Both the position numbers and the translations under genes were made by a program. The notes below the pieces were generated by a model. The model was not told the origin of the DNA. It did not search any database and worked only from the letters and a program-made list of their open reading frames with translations. This document shows positions 17,694 to 27,535 of a stretch of 34,073 bases of DNA, one piece after another. Location of the stretch: positions 1 through 34,073 of the forward strand of contig JAEETD010000025.1 of NCBI GenBank assembly GCA_016290175.1, written 5' to 3'. Numbering within the stretch: position 1 is the stretch's first letter; each line of letters opens with the position of its first letter. Source of the DNA: Prevotella sp. (GTDB lineage Bacteria; Bacteroidota; Bacteroidia; Bacteroidales; Bacteroidaceae).

Positions 17694-18250
17694 TATTCAA
17701 TGTCTCCAATCGTAAAGTTCTCAGGACGTTTGCCCTTGAAATGTTGAAAGTATAGTTTAATTTCTCGCATGTCATTTTCCAGATCGCCAGTGGGCGTGAT
17801 AGTCTTGGTACACTGTATCAGTCGCTTCTCATAATCCGCACCGTATAAAAGAATGGGAAGGTTGGCTTTCAGGGCTATGAAATAGAAACCCTTTTTCCAA
17901 TCGGGGTTCTTTGAACGCGTACCCTCTGGTGTGATACAGAGGTGGAAAACCTTTGTTTGCCTGGCGGTCTCAGCCATTGCATCGGTCATACTCGTTTTCT
18001 TCTGACGATACACGGGAATGCCTCCCAACCGTTTGAAGATAGGACCCAATGGCCAAAAGAACCATTCTTTCTTCATCAGGAAATTACACTGAAATCCTTC
18101 GGCACCGCTATAGAGGATACCTAATATAAAATCCCAATTGCTAGTGTGTGGTGCCAGGCAGATAATGTATTTGTCAGGATGTTCCTGCGTTACATTAACC
18201 GTCCATCTCTTTCGTTTGTATAACAGCCATTTACAGAAAGATTGCCACAT
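17693..18250 (-). CDS. PlsC-like 1-acyl-glycerol-3-phosphate acyltransferase family protein
   Basis: This family moves acyl groups to lysophospholipids or related acceptors at the inner membrane. The 185-aa protein has the catalytic HX4D motif as HTSNWD (35-40), GGIPVYR (76-82), and EGTRS (109-113), the acceptor-phosphate-binding motif. It is shorter than PlsC itself and has no clear transmembrane helix, as in small Bacteroidales members. The acceptor cannot be told from sequence. It is coupled by TAATG overlap to the amidase-like gene downstream and lies 1 bp after the 88-aa gene. Confidence 0.85.
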   Translation of the reverse strand: MWQSFCKWLLYKRKRWTVNVTQEHPDKYIICLAPHTSNWDFILGILYSGAEGFQCNFLMKKEWFFWPLGPIFKRLGGIPVYRQKKTSMTDAMAETARQTKVFHLCITPEGTRSKNPDWKKGFYFIALKANLPILLYGADYEKRLIQCTKTITPTGDLENDMREIKLYFQHFKGKRPENFTIGDIE

Positions 18251-18251
18251 A

Positions 18252-18518
18252 TTAACTATTCAATTGGTCAATAATATCACCGACCTGTGCGGCGAAGTTC
18301 TCTCGTAGATTCTTGAAGTAGGCCTTTGCTGTGAGTCCCGGCTCTGGATGACAGGTCCGACGGATGAACTCATTCTCTACTTTCAGGATGCTGAACAGCA
18401 GCGCCTCAGCATTACCCTGCTGTCCTTTGGCACCATATAAAGAGACAGCGACTGCCTCAGCAAAAACTTCCTCACAAATCGAATGAATCGCGCGCTTTAA
18501 TGTTCTCTTGCTTGCCAT
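18252..18518 (-). CDS. Small helical protein of unknown function
   Basis: The 88-aa product is not recognised. It is predicted soluble and helical, starting MASKRTLKRAIHSICEEVFAEA and ending QVGDIIDQLNS, with no signal peptide or metal motif. It is the first gene of the minus-strand run to 11779, directly behind a full promoter, and 1 bp from the acyltransferase. Expression is therefore likely; function is unknown. Confidence 0.7.
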   Translation of the reverse strand: MASKRTLKRAIHSICEEVFAEAVAVSLYGAKGQQGNAEALLFSILKVENEFIRRTCHPEPGLTAKAYFKNLRENFAAQVGDIIDQLNS

Positions 18519-18559
18519 TTTATTTCCTCCTTTTTATTTATTTTGATATATTCACTAAG

Positions 18560-18590
18560 CAAAGATAGAAAAAAATCTTTGTATATCAAA
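18560..18590 (-). promoter_or_regulatory. Promoter of the 88-aa gene to PP2C-like run
   Basis: The minus strand has TTTG (18587-18590), a 19-bp spacer and TATCTTTG (18560-18567), a full consensus match, 42 bp upstream of the first ATG. All five downstream genes are spaced 24 bp or less apart or overlap. Confidence 0.7.
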
Positions 18591-18663
18591 GAAATCCATC
18601 CACAAAAAATATTAAAATGCTGAATTTACCCCCTTTTCTTTCCTTTTTCTAGCAGAAAATGAT

Positions 18664-18671
18664 TAATTTTG
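18664..18671 (+). promoter_or_regulatory. -7 element of pfp promoter
   Basis: TAATTTTG followed by CAC lies 46 bp upstream of the pfp ATG. The -33 region is T/C-rich without a clean TTTG. Confidence 0.5.
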
Positions 18672-18717
18672 CACGCAAATTGAAAATTATTCATTCAAAT
18701 TTAAGGATTAAGACATT

Positions 18718-20352
18718 ATGGAAAAAAGTGCATTGCAGATGGCAAGAGCCGCTTATCAGCCCAAGTTACCTAAGGCTCTTCAGGGTGCAGTAAAAGTCAA
18801 GGAAGGTCAGCCTACTCAGAGCGTAGGTGATCAGGAAGAAATCAAGAAGTTGTTCCCCAACACCTACGGTATGCCTATCGTAGAGTTTGAGCCCGCAACT
18901 GAGGCCAATCATACCAAGATGAACGTTGGTATCATCCTCAGTGGTGGTCAGGCTCCTGGCGGTCACAACGTCATTACTGGTCTGTTTGACCAGATCAAGA
19001 AGCTGAATCCTGAGAACCGTCTCTATGGCTTCATCCTCGGTCCTGGTGGTCTGGTAGACCATAACTACATGGAACTCACTAAGGAGATCGTCGATGAGTA
19101 CCGTAATACCGGAGGCTTTGATATGATTGGTTCTGGACGTACGAAGCTGGAGAAAGTCGATCAGTTTGAGAAGGGTCTGGAGATCATCCGTGAGCTCGAC
19201 ATCAAGGCAATCGTGATTATTGGTGGTGACGACTCTAACACCAATGCTTGTGTCCTCGCTGAGTACTATGCAGCTAAGAATTACGGTGTTCAGGTGATTG
19301 GTTGTCCGAAGACTATCGACGGTGACCTGAAGAACTCTCAGATTGAGACCTCTTTTGGTTTCGATACCGCTTGTAAGACCTATTCTGAGCTCATAGGTAA
19401 CATTGAGCGCGACTGTAACTCTGCCCGTAAGTATTGGCACTTCATTAAGGTGATGGGTCGTTCGGCTTCTCACATCGCCCTCGAGTGCGCTCTGCAGACA
19501 CAGCCCAACATCTGCCTCGTCTCTGAGGAGGTTGAGGCTAAGGCTCAGAGTCTCGACGATATCGTTGACTACATTGCCAACGCTGTGGCCGTTCGAGCTG
19601 CTGACGGTAACAACTTCGGTACCGTTATCATTCCTGAGGGTGTCATCGAGTTCATTCCCGCTATCAAGAAGCTCATCGCCCAGCTCAACGATGTGCTTGC
19701 TATGCCTGAAGCCAAGGAGATTAGCCGCGACGAGCAGGTTGACTTCGCAAAGAGTCACCTCACAGAAGAGAACCTCGCTGTGTTCAATAGTCTGCCTGTA
19801 GGCGTAGCCCGTCAGCTGGCTCTCGACCGCGATCCTCACGGTAATGTACAGGTATCACTCATCGAGACTGAGAAACTGCTCTCTACGATGGTAGCCCAGA
19901 AGCTTGAGAAGATGAAGAAGAAGGGTAAGTATGTTGGTAAGTTTGGTACTCAGCACCATTTCTTCGGTTACGAGGGACGTTGTGCTGCTCCTTCTAACTT
20001 TGATGCTGACTACTGCTATGCTCTCGGTACTTCTGCCGCTCAGCTGATTGCCAATGGTAAGACCGGTTATATGGCTATCGTGAAGAATACGACTGCTCCT
20101 GCTGAGCAGTGGATTGCTGGTGGTGTGCCCATTACGATGATGATGAACATGGAGAAGCGTGCAGGTGAGATGAAGCCCGTGATTCGTAAGGCCCTCGTCG
20201 AACTCGACGGTGCTCCCTTCAAGGAGTTTGCCGCTCATCGTGAGGAGTGGGCTCGCAAGACTGCTTACATCTATCCTGGTCCTATCCAGTATTGGGGACC
20301 CACAGAGGTCTGCGACCAGCCTACAAGAACGCTGGCTCTAGAAAAGGCATAA
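18718..20352 (+). CDS. pfp: Diphosphate--fructose-6-phosphate 1-phosphotransferase
   Basis: The enzyme phosphorylates fructose 6-phosphate with pyrophosphate, reversibly, in glycolysis. The 544-aa protein is of the long PPi-PFK type. GGDDS (169-173), with Asp where ATP-dependent enzymes have Gly, and the Lys in PKTIDGD (197-203) mark PPi specificity. [11 protein letters not shown] (75-84) and MGRSASH (246-252) are the substrate-binding motifs. Codon choice appears strongly biased to GGT, CGT and AAG, consistent with high expression. It is followed after 5 bp by the GH25 gene, probably co-transcribed. Confidence 0.96.
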   Translation: MEKSALQMARAAYQPKLPKALQGAVKVKEGQPTQSVGDQEEIKKLFPNTYGMPIVEFEPATEANHTKMNVGIILSGGQAPGGHNVITGLFDQIKKLNPENRLYGFILGPGGLVDHNYMELTKEIVDEYRNTGGFDMIGSGRTKLEKVDQFEKGLEIIRELDIKAIVIIGGDDSNTNACVLAEYYAAKNYGVQVIGCPKTIDGDLKNSQIETSFGFDTACKTYSELIGNIERDCNSARKYWHFIKVMGRSASHIALECALQTQPNICLVSEEVEAKAQSLDDIVDYIANAVAVRAADGNNFGTVIIPEGVIEFIPAIKKLIAQLNDVLAMPEAKEISRDEQVDFAKSHLTEENLAVFNSLPVGVARQLALDRDPHGNVQVSLIETEKLLSTMVAQKLEKMKKKGKYVGKFGTQHHFFGYEGRCAAPSNFDADYCYALGTSAAQLIANGKTGYMAIVKNTTAPAEQWIAGGVPITMMMNMEKRAGEMKPVIRKALVELDGAPFKEFAAHREEWARKTAYIYPGPIQYWGPTEVCDQPTRTLALEKA

Positions 20353-20357
20353 GATAA

Positions 20358-21254
20358 ATGTCTAAGAAGCGAGTAGTTCGCCGGAAGGGCGTTGGCGTTA
20401 CTCATACCTATCATGGTGTGGGTAAACGTCAACGCCCCAGTTTTATTATCCGTCTTCTTCAGAAGGTTCCTTCATGGGGGTGGTGGATAGGTGGATTACT
20501 CATCGTTTTGGGCTATATCTGGTTCTTCTATTATTTCTTCGTTTCACCTTTTGGATTCCGATGGCGCGCCCTCTATGGAGATGTCAGCTATCCTGAAGGT
20601 TACGAGATTCACGGCATTGATATCTCCCATCATCAGGGACATATCGACTGGGAAGAACTGAAGGACAATGGCATGATCAACAAGTGTCCCGTGCGTTTTG
20701 TAATGATCAAGGCTACTGAGGGCGCTACCCAGACAGACGAGAATTTCCGCGAGAATTTCTATCAGGCTCGTGAGTATGGTTTTACCCGTGGTGCCTATCA
20801 TTTTTATAGTGTTCACACTCCGGCCGAACAACAGGCCTATCATTTTCTTGATGTAGTGAAGCTTGAAAACGGTGATCTCCCGCCTGTGCTCGATGTGGAG
20901 CATAAGCCCAAGAATCAGACCGACGAAGAGTTTAAGAGCTCCGTTCTCCAGTGGCTTGATATCGTTGAGAAGCATTATCAGGTCAAGCCTATCTTATATA
21001 CCTATTTTAAATTTAAGACGAAATACCTCAACGACTCCATCTTCGACCAGTATCCCTACTGGATTGCCCATTACTATGTTGACTCGTTGGAGTATCAGGG
21101 ACCTTGGAAATTCTGGCAGCACACGGATGTAGGCCGTCTGCCAGGCGTAAAGGGCAATGTCGACTTCAATATCTATAACGGTTCTTATTACGATCTGCGC
21201 CAGATGACCATCGGCTCGCAGGAAACTATCGGCGAGAAAGCATATGGTATGTAA
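20358..21254 (+). CDS. Membrane-anchored GH25 lysozyme-like protein
   Basis: GH25 enzymes cleave the MurNAc-GlcNAc bond of peptidoglycan. The 298-aa product has a basic N-terminus (SKKRVVRRK), one transmembrane helix at about residues 40-62 (WGWWIGGLLIVLGYIWFFYYF), and a GH25 domain from about 84 to 280. GIDISHHQG (86-94), IKATEG (117-122), GAYHFY (145-150) and the DxE pair in VLDVE (D179, E181) match the catalytic barrel motifs. The basic N-terminus suggests the domain faces the periplasm. It lies 5 bp from pfp, an odd functional pairing, and 24 bp before the GH43-like gene. Confidence 0.9.
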   Translation: MSKKRVVRRKGVGVTHTYHGVGKRQRPSFIIRLLQKVPSWGWWIGGLLIVLGYIWFFYYFFVSPFGFRWRALYGDVSYPEGYEIHGIDISHHQGHIDWEELKDNGMINKCPVRFVMIKATEGATQTDENFRENFYQAREYGFTRGAYHFYSVHTPAEQQAYHFLDVVKLENGDLPPVLDVEHKPKNQTDEEFKSSVLQWLDIVEKHYQVKPILYTYFKFKTKYLNDSIFDQYPYWIAHYYVDSLEYQGPWKFWQHTDVGRLPGVKGNVDFNIYNGSYYDLRQMTIGSQETIGEKAYGM

Positions 21255-21278
21255 TATCTGCTAAAAAACAAATCAAAA

Positions 21279-22316
21279 ATGAAAAAACTCATATTGGCAA
21301 TGACCTTGTTGTTGCTGCCGCTGATGGCGGAAGCACAAAAAGTGCCCGCAGAGAAGGACATGAGTGCCTATCTTTTTACATTCTTCAACGACTCTACACA
21401 TTCGTTGTTTATAGCCGTCAGTTACGACGGTTACAACTTCAATCCTGTGAATAATGGTGAGCCCATTATCTCTGGCGACAGTATCGCAGAGCAGCGTGGT
21501 ATCCGTGATCCCCACATCTATCGCGCCCCCAATGGCAAGTTCTATATCGCTATGACTGATCTTCATATATATGGTCAGCAGAAAGGATTTCGCACCACCC
21601 GTTGGGAGCGCGATGAGAAATACGGCTGGGGTAATAACCGCGGGTTGGTGCTGATGGCCTCCGACGACCTTATTCACTGGACGCACAATGAGGCCCGTAT
21701 CGATCTTCTATTCCCCGAACGCTTCGGAGATATCGGTTGTGCATGGGCACCGCAGACCATTTGGGACCCGACTGTCCAGAAACCGATGGTCTATTTCACC
21801 ATTCTTCAGCATCCAGGCGGACGTACGCGACTTTACTATAGCTATGCTGATGAAGCCTTCACCACCTTAGAGACCGAACCTCAACTGCTATTCGACTATC
21901 CCGACGAGAAGATTCAGGTGCTTGATGCTGATATCTGTCCGATGCCCGACGGTCGATATTTCATGACCTATGTGGCACAGGAGAATCCCGCAGGCATTAA
22001 ATATATGATCAGCGACCGTATCAACCATTTCGATGACTATCACGCTGAACAGATTGATACGGAAAGAGGCGGTTGCGAGGCACCGAATGTCTGGAAGCGT
22101 ATTGGTGAGGATAAGTGGGTTGTCATGTACGACATCTACAGTTTGAAACCCCACAATTTCGGTTTCGTTGAAACCGCTGACTTCAAGACTTTCACCCCAT
22201 TAGGCCGGTTCAACGATGGCGTGATGAAACTGAAGGATTTCACCTCGCCCAAGCACGGTTGTGTAATCCACATTACCAAGGCTGAGGCCGAACGTCTCGA
22301 ACAATACTGGAAATAA
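21279..22316 (+). CDS. Secreted glycoside hydrolase family 43-like protein
   Basis: GH43 enzymes are five-bladed propellers acting mainly on arabinose- and xylose-containing glycans. The 345-aa protein has a signal peptide (MKKLILAMTLLLLPLMAEAQ). RDPHIYRAPNGKFY (76-89) carries the pKa-modulating Asp, WAPQTIWDP (156-164) is a blade motif, LDADICP lies at 215-221, and GGCEAPNVWK (264-273) contains E267 as likely general acid. No SusC/D pair or other polysaccharide utilisation genes are adjacent, so the substrate is unknown. It ends 10 bp before the hairpin shared with rho. Confidence 0.85.
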   Translation: MKKLILAMTLLLLPLMAEAQKVPAEKDMSAYLFTFFNDSTHSLFIAVSYDGYNFNPVNNGEPIISGDSIAEQRGIRDPHIYRAPNGKFYIAMTDLHIYGQQKGFRTTRWERDEKYGWGNNRGLVLMASDDLIHWTHNEARIDLLFPERFGDIGCAWAPQTIWDPTVQKPMVYFTILQHPGGRTRLYYSYADEAFTTLETEPQLLFDYPDEKIQVLDADICPMPDGRYFMTYVAQENPAGIKYMISDRINHFDDYHAEQIDTERGGCEAPNVWKRIGEDKWVVMYDIYSLKPHNFGFVETADFKTFTPLGRFNDGVMKLKDFTSPKHGCVIHITKAEAERLEQYWK

Positions 22317-22326
22317 TAAAACAACA

Positions 22327-22352
22327 ATCCCCGTCAGGACTCTGGCGGGGAT
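22327..22352. terminator. Bidirectional hairpin between GH43-like gene and rho
   Basis: An 11-bp stem, AT plus CCCCGTCAG pairing with CTGGCGGGG plus AT (one T-G wobble), closes a GACT loop. On the minus strand the T-rich TTGTTGTTTTATTATTT follows, so it suits rho termination best; for the plus strand the T tract is poor. Confidence 0.65.
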
Positions 22353-22364
22353 CGTTATGTTTGG

Positions 22365-24308
22365 CTAGCCGTTCATCGATAGGAGGAACTCCTCATTGTC
22401 CTGAGTAGCAACAAGACGGTCGCGAATGGTGTTCATCGCTTCAATGGGGTTCATCTCGGCGATGTACTTGCGCATAATCCACATGCGGTTGAGCGTGGTC
22501 TCGTCATGCAGCAGATCGTCGCGACGTGTTGACGACTGTACCAGGTCGATGGCCGGGAAGATACGCTTGTTCGACAGCATACGGTTAAGCTGGATCTCAG
22601 AGTTACCCGTACCCTTGAACTCCTCGAAGATCACTTCGTCCATCTTGGAACCAGTATCAACCAATGCGGTGGCAATGATGGTGAGCGATCCGCCGCCCTC
22701 GATGTTACGGGCAGCACCGAAGAAACGCTTGGGCTTCTGCAGAGCATTGGCATCGACACCACCAGTGAGCACCTTACCCGAGGCTGGTTGTGCGGTGTTA
22801 TAGGCACGTGCCAGACGAGTGATGGAGTCGAGGAATATGACGACATCGTGACCGCACTCCACCATACGCTTGGCCTTCTCGAGCACGATACCCGCAATCT
22901 TCACATGACGGTCGGCGGGCTCGTCGAAGGTAGAGGCAATCACCTCTGCATCAACGGTGCGGGCCATATCGGTCACTTCCTCAGGACGTTCGTCGATGAG
23001 CAGCATCATGATATAGGCCTCGGGATGGTTGGCAGCGATGGCGTTCGCGATATCCTTCATCAGTATGGTCTTACCGGTCTTGGGCTGGGCCACAATGAGG
23101 GCACGCTGACCTTTACCGATAGGCGAGAAGAGGTCGACGATACGCACGCTAGGGTTTGTAGTGGCCTTGTCGCCACAGAGTATGAACTTTTCCTCGGGGA
23201 AGAGAGGTGTCAGGTGCTCGAAAGCTACGCGGTTGCGGACTTCCGACGGGTTACGGCCGTTGATGGTCCTGACATTGCACATAGCAAAATATTTCTCGTT
23301 TTCGAACGGCGGACGTACGGTGCAGTCTACTACGTCACCCGTCTTCAGACCGTTGGCTTTGATCTGTGTTGGAGATACATAAATATCGTCGGGCGAGGAG
23401 AGATAGTTGTAGTCGCTAGAACGGATGAATCCGTAGCCATCTGTCAATATCTCAAGCACGCCGTTAGCCGTGATGACATCGTTGAATTCATATTTTGGGG
23501 CAGCTGCGGGTTGTTGTGACTGACCTCTGTCAGTGGCCTGTGAACTCATCGGACGGTCGAAGATGTCAAGAGTAGGAATGGCTGCCTGATCCTCGATGGG
23601 AATGTCGAGCACAGTGATAAAGTCTGTACCATCACCAGGATCACCTTCCCAGACGCCATCTTCGTTGACCTCGGGTTCATCGGAAGGATGATACTCATGG
23701 CCTCGTTCCAGCTTCTGCTTTAGTTGTTCCATCATCATCAGTTGCTGCTCGCCAGCCTCTTCGTAGTTACCAGCGGCAAAGGCCTCCTCGGGCACGAAGT
23801 CGGGAGCTACCTCCTCTACGGGTGCTTCCGGCTCTGGCTCAGCTACTGCCTCAGCAATTGCCTCTGCCTCTTTCTGAGCGGTCTCAGCGGCCTCGGCTTC
23901 TGCTGCCAGTTCAGCCTTACTCTTCCTGCCACGACGCTTTGGCTTCTCTTCAGCTACCTTCTCTTCGGCAGGTGCCTCTTCTTTGTCCTTTGCCTTTGCT
24001 TTTGTAATAGGCTCGTCGCTGAACAGCGAAGGTGTCTCAACTTTTTTACGTTTCTTGCCAGCATTATCAAGGTTCTCACCTTCCTGACCAGTAACGGTAT
24101 AGACTCGGCTCGTATCTTTCTTCTGAATACGTGTTCTCTTCTTCTTGGGTGTATCTCCACTGGCGGCACTGTTCTCTGCTGCCTTGTCGAGAATGGCATA
24201 GACAACGGTTTCCAACGAATCGTCTTGTTTAACCTTTATGCCCAATTCATTTGCGATACCCATTAATTCGGGTACGGCCATTGATTCTAATTCTTCTTTT
24301 GTATACAT
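22365..24308 (-). CDS. rho: Transcription termination factor Rho with large disordered insertion
   Basis: Rho is the hexameric RNA helicase that ends transcripts. From the ATG at 24308 the protein has 647 aa, against about 420 in E. coli. Residues 1-45 resemble the Rho N-terminal helical domain ([19 protein letters not shown]). About 230 residues follow that are rich in A, E, K and P, a disordered insertion. Then come the cold-shock-like RNA-binding domain (about 276-350, [16 protein letters not shown]), Walker A AQPKTGKT (407-414) and the [10 protein letters not shown] segment. A TTG at 24401 opens a longer frame, but it lies within the -7 element and would not be transcribed. Large insertions are known in Bacteroidota Rho, with condensate formation reported for Bacteroides. 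Confidence 0.96.
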   Translation of the reverse strand: MYTKEELESMAVPELMGIANELGIKVKQDDSLETVVYAILDKAAENSAASGDTPKKKRTRIQKKDTSRVYTVTGQEGENLDNAGKKRKKVETPSLFSDEPITKAKAKDKEEAPAEEKVAEEKPKRRGRKSKAELAAEAEAAETAQKEAEAIAEAVAEPEPEAPVEEVAPDFVPEEAFAAGNYEEAGEQQLMMMEQLKQKLERGHEYHPSDEPEVNEDGVWEGDPGDGTDFITVLDIPIEDQAAIPTLDIFDRPMSSQATDRGQSQQPAAAPKYEFNDVITANGVLEILTDGYGFIRSSDYNYLSSPDDIYVSPTQIKANGLKTGDVVDCTVRPPFENEKYFAMCNVRTINGRNPSEVRNRVAFEHLTPLFPEEKFILCGDKATTNPSVRIVDLFSPIGKGQRALIVAQPKTGKTILMKDIANAIAANHPEAYIMMLLIDERPEEVTDMARTVDAEVIASTFDEPADRHVKIAGIVLEKAKRMVECGHDVVIFLDSITRLARAYNTAQPASGKVLTGGVDANALQKPKRFFGAARNIEGGGSLTIIATALVDTGSKMDEVIFEEFKGTGNSEIQLNRMLSNKRIFPAIDLVQSSTRRDDLLHDETTLNRMWIMRKYIAEMNPIEAMNTIRDRLVATQDNEEFLLSMNG

Positions 24309-24361
24309 ACACGCAAAGCAGTCTTGATAACTGCGATTTGTTTGAAAAATGAGTGAAAAAT

Positions 24362-24378
24362 GCTTCCCGAGCGGAAGC
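24362..24378 (-). promoter_or_regulatory. Stem-loop in the rho leader
   Basis: The minus-strand leader reads GCTTCC, loop GCTCG, GGAAGC, then ATTTTTC. It begins about 15 nt after the predicted start site and lies 54 nt ahead of the rho ATG. It resembles a short attenuator; rho is autoregulated in other bacteria, but that role here is inference. Confidence 0.45.
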
Positions 24379-24398
24379 GTGTTTTTGAAAATCGAGTG

Positions 24399-24430
24399 CA
24401 AAGATACATATTATTTTCATAACTTCCAAA
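24399..24430 (-). promoter_or_regulatory. Promoter of rho
   Basis: The minus strand has TTTG (24427-24430), a 20-bp spacer and TATCTTTG (24399-24406). The predicted leader of about 85 nt carries the stem-loop at 24362-24378. Confidence 0.7.
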
Positions 24431-24448
24431 TTTTTTTGTTTTTTTTCG

Positions 24449-24456
24449 TATCTTTG
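24449..24456 (+). promoter_or_regulatory. -7 element of ysxC promoter
   Basis: TATCTTTG followed by CACC lies 19 bp upstream of the ysxC ATG, giving a leader of about 15 nt. Upstream is a T-rich tract without a clean -33 element. With the rho element it makes a perfect 12-bp inverted pair. Confidence 0.6.
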
Positions 24457-24475
24457 CACCCAAAATAGAAGAGAT

Positions 24476-25081
24476 ATGGAAATCAAGAAAGCAGAATTCA
24501 CGCTCAGCGCTCCGATGGTGTCGATGTGTCCGAAGGATACAAAGCCCGAATATGCGTTCATCGGAAGGTCGAATGTGGGTAAGTCGAGTCTGATCAATAT
24601 GTTGACGAACAACAAGAAACTTGCCAAGATTTCGGCTACGCCAGGAAAGACACTGCTCATCAATCATTTTATTATTAATAATGAGTGGTATCTGGTAGAC
24701 CTGCCGGGTTATGGCTATGCTAAACGTTCGAAGAAAGAGATTGCCAAGTTGGACCAGATGATTCAGGGTTATATCCTGCAGCGCGAGCAATTGGTGAATG
24801 TTTTCCTGTTGGTCGACGTGCGGCTGGAGGCCCAGAAGATCGACCTGGAGTTTATCGAGTGGCTGGGACAGTCGGGCGTGCCCTTCGCGATTGTCTTCAC
24901 CAAGGCCGACAAACTATCGCCCACGAAAGTGAGGCAGAACATCGATGCTTATAAGAAAGTCTTGATGGAGACCTGGGAGGAACTGCCGCCCATCTTCGTC
25001 ACCTCCTCTGAGAAGAAAGAGGGCAGGGATGAAGTGCTTGACTACATCGACAGCATCAATCAGGAATTGAAGAATGGCTAA
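24476..25081 (+). CDS. ysxC: Ribosome biogenesis GTP-binding protein YsxC/EngB
   Basis: This essential small GTPase helps assemble the 50S subunit. The 201-aa protein has all G motifs: GRSNVGKS (30-37), TPGKT (55-59), [12 protein letters not shown] (75-86) and TKAD (142-145). Length and motif order match the family. It heads a plus-strand run, and its stop overlaps the start of the ABC-F gene by 8 bp. Confidence 0.97.
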   Translation: MEIKKAEFTLSAPMVSMCPKDTKPEYAFIGRSNVGKSSLINMLTNNKKLAKISATPGKTLLINHFIINNEWYLVDLPGYGYAKRSKKEIAKLDQMIQGYILQREQLVNVFLLVDVRLEAQKIDLEFIEWLGQSGVPFAIVFTKADKLSPTKVRQNIDAYKKVLMETWEELPPIFVTSSEKKEGRDEVLDYIDSINQELKNG

Positions 25082-26879
25082 GGAGATACCATACTTAGAC
25101 GTACAGAACCTGACCAAATCGTTTGGCTCGCTGGTGCTCTTCGAGGATATCAGCTTTTCGATTGCCGAAGGACAAAAAGTGGGCCTGATAGCCAAAAATG
25201 GCACGGGCAAGTCTACGTTGCTATCCGTGCTTTCCGGCAAGGAGGGCTATGATTCTGGCAGTATCATCTTCCGTCGCGATCTGAAGGTAGGGATGCTGGA
25301 GCAGTCGCCCGTGTTCGACCCCGAGGAGAGTGTCCTCGATGCCTGTTTCAATCATCAGGGCAATCCCGAGAAGGTGCTGAAGGCCAAACAGGTACTCACG
25401 CAACTCAAGATCCGCGATCTGCAACAGCCGATGGGGCAGCTCTCTGGTGGTCAGCAGAAGCGCGTGGCATTGGCCAATGTGCTGTTGACGGAGCCAGATC
25501 TGTTGATACTTGATGAGCCCACCAACCACTTGGATCTTGAGATGATTGAGTGGCTGGAGGGATATCTGGCCAGAGGACGGCGGACGTTGTTGATGGTGAC
25601 CCATGACCGCTTCTTCCTCGATCGTGTCTGCTCCGTGATACTCGAACTCGACGACCAGACCATATACACCTATCGTGGCAATTACTCCTATTATCTGGAA
25701 AAACGTCAGGAGCGCCTCGACAACAAACGGGCTGAGATAGCTCGCGCCAACAACCTCTATCGCACCGAACTCGAGTGGATGCGCCGGATGCCTCAGGCAC
25801 GAGGCCATAAGGCCCGCTATCGAGAGGAGGCTTTCTACGAACTGGAGCGCGTGGCCAAGCAGCGCATCGAGGAGCGACAGATACGGTTGAAGTCGCGCAA
25901 CGTCTATATCGGCTCGAAAATCTTTGAGTGCCAGTATGTATCGAAACGCTTCGACGATCTCGTCATACTGAAAGATTTCTACTATAATTTCTCGCGATTC
26001 GAGAAGATGGGCATTGTGGGCAACAACGGCACAGGCAAGTCCACTTTCCTGAAACTGCTTCTAGGTCAGATCCCACCCGACGGAGGTCGGTTCGACATTG
26101 GAGATACTGTGCGCTTCGGCTATTTTTCGCAGGAAGGACTCCAATTTAATGAACAACAGAAAGTTATTGACATCGTGCGTGACATCGCAGAAAATATAGA
26201 TATGGGCGGAGGCAAGCATCTTTCTGCTTCGCAGTTCCTGCAATATTTCCTCTTCACACCCGAGCAGCAGCATAATTATGTGTATAAACTCTCAGGTGGT
26301 GAGCGTCGTAAGCTTTACCTTTGTACGGTACTGATGAAGAATCCCAACTTCCTCGTACTCGATGAGCCTACCAACGATCTCGATATTGTGACCTTGCAGA
26401 TTCTGGAGGAATACCTGCAGGATTTCCCGGGTTGTGTGATTGTGGTGAGTCACGACCGCTACTTTATGGACAAGGTAGTGGACCATCTGCTGGTGTTCAA
26501 GGGCGATGGCGAGATTAAGGACTTTCCCGGCAACTATACGCAGTATCGCGAGTGGCAGACTCTCCAGCCGAAGGCATCTGTAGAGGCCGGCCCATCTAGA
26601 GGACCTGGCCAATCTAGAGATTCTAGCCATTCTAGAGATTCTAGAGATTCTAGAGAATCCAGGAGAAAGATGACCTATAAGGAGAAGACCGAGTTTGAGC
26701 GCCTTGAGAAAGAGATTGCCGCTCTTGAGGCAGAGCAGCAACAGTTGGAAGAGGCTCTCTGCAGTGGTACCCTCTCGATAGATGAGCTGACAGAGAAGAG
26801 CAAACGTCTCCCCTTACTGAAAGACGAACTCGACGAGAAATCGCTGCGTTGGCTGGAACTCTCGGAGATAGAGAGTTAG
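25074..26879 (+). CDS. ABC-F family ATPase (Uup-like)
   Basis: ABC-F proteins are cytoplasmic twin-ATPase proteins acting on the ribosome rather than in transport. The 601-aa product has Walker A AKNGTGKS (40-47), signature LSGGQQKR and Walker [14 protein letters not shown] in the first domain, an interdomain linker with [14 protein letters not shown], and [18 protein letters not shown] and [12 protein letters not shown] in the second. A Ser/Arg/Asp repeat linker (residues 514-528) precedes a C-terminal Uup-type coiled coil ([21 protein letters not shown]). The coiled coil suggests Uup rather than EttA. No transmembrane helix is present, so it is not an exporter. Confidence 0.92.
   Translation: MAKEIPYLDVQNLTKSFGSLVLFEDISFSIAEGQKVGLIAKNGTGKSTLLSVLSGKEGYDSGSIIFRRDLKVGMLEQSPVFDPEESVLDACFNHQGNPEKVLKAKQVLTQLKIRDLQQPMGQLSGGQQKRVALANVLLTEPDLLILDEPTNHLDLEMIEWLEGYLARGRRTLLMVTHDRFFLDRVCSVILELDDQTIYTYRGNYSYYLEKRQERLDNKRAEIARANNLYRTELEWMRRMPQARGHKARYREEAFYELERVAKQRIEERQIRLKSRNVYIGSKIFECQYVSKRFDDLVILKDFYYNFSRFEKMGIVGNNGTGKSTFLKLLLGQIPPDGGRFDIGDTVRFGYFSQEGLQFNEQQKVIDIVRDIAENIDMGGGKHLSASQFLQYFLFTPEQQHNYVYKLSGGERRKLYLCTVLMKNPNFLVLDEPTNDLDIVTLQILEEYLQDFPGCVIVVSHDRYFMDKVVDHLLVFKGDGEIKDFPGNYTQYREWQTLQPKASVEAGPSRGPGQSRDSSHSRDSRDSRESRRKMTYKEKTEFERLEKEIAALEAEQQQLEEALCSGTLSIDELTEKSKRLPLLKDELDEKSLRWLELSEIES
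26613..26657 (+). repeat. 9-bp in-frame minisatellite in ABC-F gene
   Basis: Five tandem units: TCTAGAGAT, TCTAGCCAT, TCTAGAGAT, TCTAGAGAT, TCTAGAGAA, encoding [16 protein letters not shown] degenerate TCTAGAGG copy lies upstream at 26595-26602. Unit gain or loss keeps the frame. Confidence 0.85.
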
Positions 26880-26891
26880 TGAATAGTGATA
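26878..26891 (+). repeat. AGTGAAT heptads at the ABC-F stop
   Basis: AGTGAAT and AGTGATA begin inside the TAG stop codon of the ABC-F gene and are followed by imperfect continuation up to the recR ATG. Confidence 0.6.
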
Positions 26892-26901
26892 ATAAATAGT
26901 T

Positions 26902-27522
26902 ATGATACATCAGCAATATCCCTCACAACTGTTGGAAAAGGCGGTCTCGGAGCTTTCGCGACTGCCGGGCATCGGACGTAAGACGGCCCTGCGCCTGGCG
27001 CTTCATCTTCTGAGACAGGACACCGAAGATGTGGAACATTTTGCGGAGGCGATTGTCCAGATGAAGTACGAGGTGAAATACTGCCAGAAATGCCATAACA
27101 TCAGCGATACGGACATTTGTCCCATCTGTGCCGATCCCCGTCGCGACAGTTCGCTTGTCTGTGTGGTGGAGAATATCCAGGACGTGATGGCCATCGAGAA
27201 CACCCAGCAGTATCACGGTCTCTATCATGTGCTAGGCGGCATTATCTCACCGATGGACGGCATCGGGCCTGGCGACATCGAGATCGACTCGTTGGTGAAA
27301 CGGGTAGGCGAGGGGAGCGTCAGTGAGGTGATCCTTGCCCTGAGCTCTACGATGGAGGGTGATACAACCAATTTCTACATCTATCGCAAGCTGGAGCCCT
27401 ATACCAACGTGAAGGTGAGCATCATAGCCCGAGGTATCTCCGTAGGCGACGAACTGGAATATACCGACGAGGTGACGCTGGGCCGCTCCATACAAAACCG
27501 TACAATATTCGAAGGAAAATAA
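26902..27522 (+). CDS. recR: Recombination protein RecR
   Basis: RecR works with RecO to load RecA on gapped DNA. The 206-aa protein has a helix-hairpin-helix LPGIGRKTA (21-29), a zinc finger with C61, C64, C73 and C76, and a Toprim domain starting [14 protein letters not shown], then the C-terminal [19 protein letters not shown]alker-B-like segment. It is 22 bp after the ABC-F gene and 13 bp before a membrane protein gene. The usual dnaX partner is not adjacent. Confidence 0.97.
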   Translation: MIHQQYPSQLLEKAVSELSRLPGIGRKTALRLALHLLRQDTEDVEHFAEAIVQMKYEVKYCQKCHNISDTDICPICADPRRDSSLVCVVENIQDVMAIENTQQYHGLYHVLGGIISPMDGIGPGDIEIDSLVKRVGEGSVSEVILALSSTMEGDTTNFYIYRKLEPYTNVKVSIIARGISVGDELEYTDEVTLGRSIQNRTIFEGK

Positions 27523-27535
27523 AAAAGCAAGAGAT

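Noticed and set aside
18766..19839. 357-aa open frame on the minus strand
   Set aside because: Antisense to pfp, a well-conserved and apparently highly expressed gene; the open frame follows from strong codon bias.
24309..24401. 31-residue N-terminal extension of Rho from a TTG
   Set aside because: The TTG lies inside the -7 element of the rho promoter, so it would not be transcribed; Rho similarity starts at the ATG at 24308.
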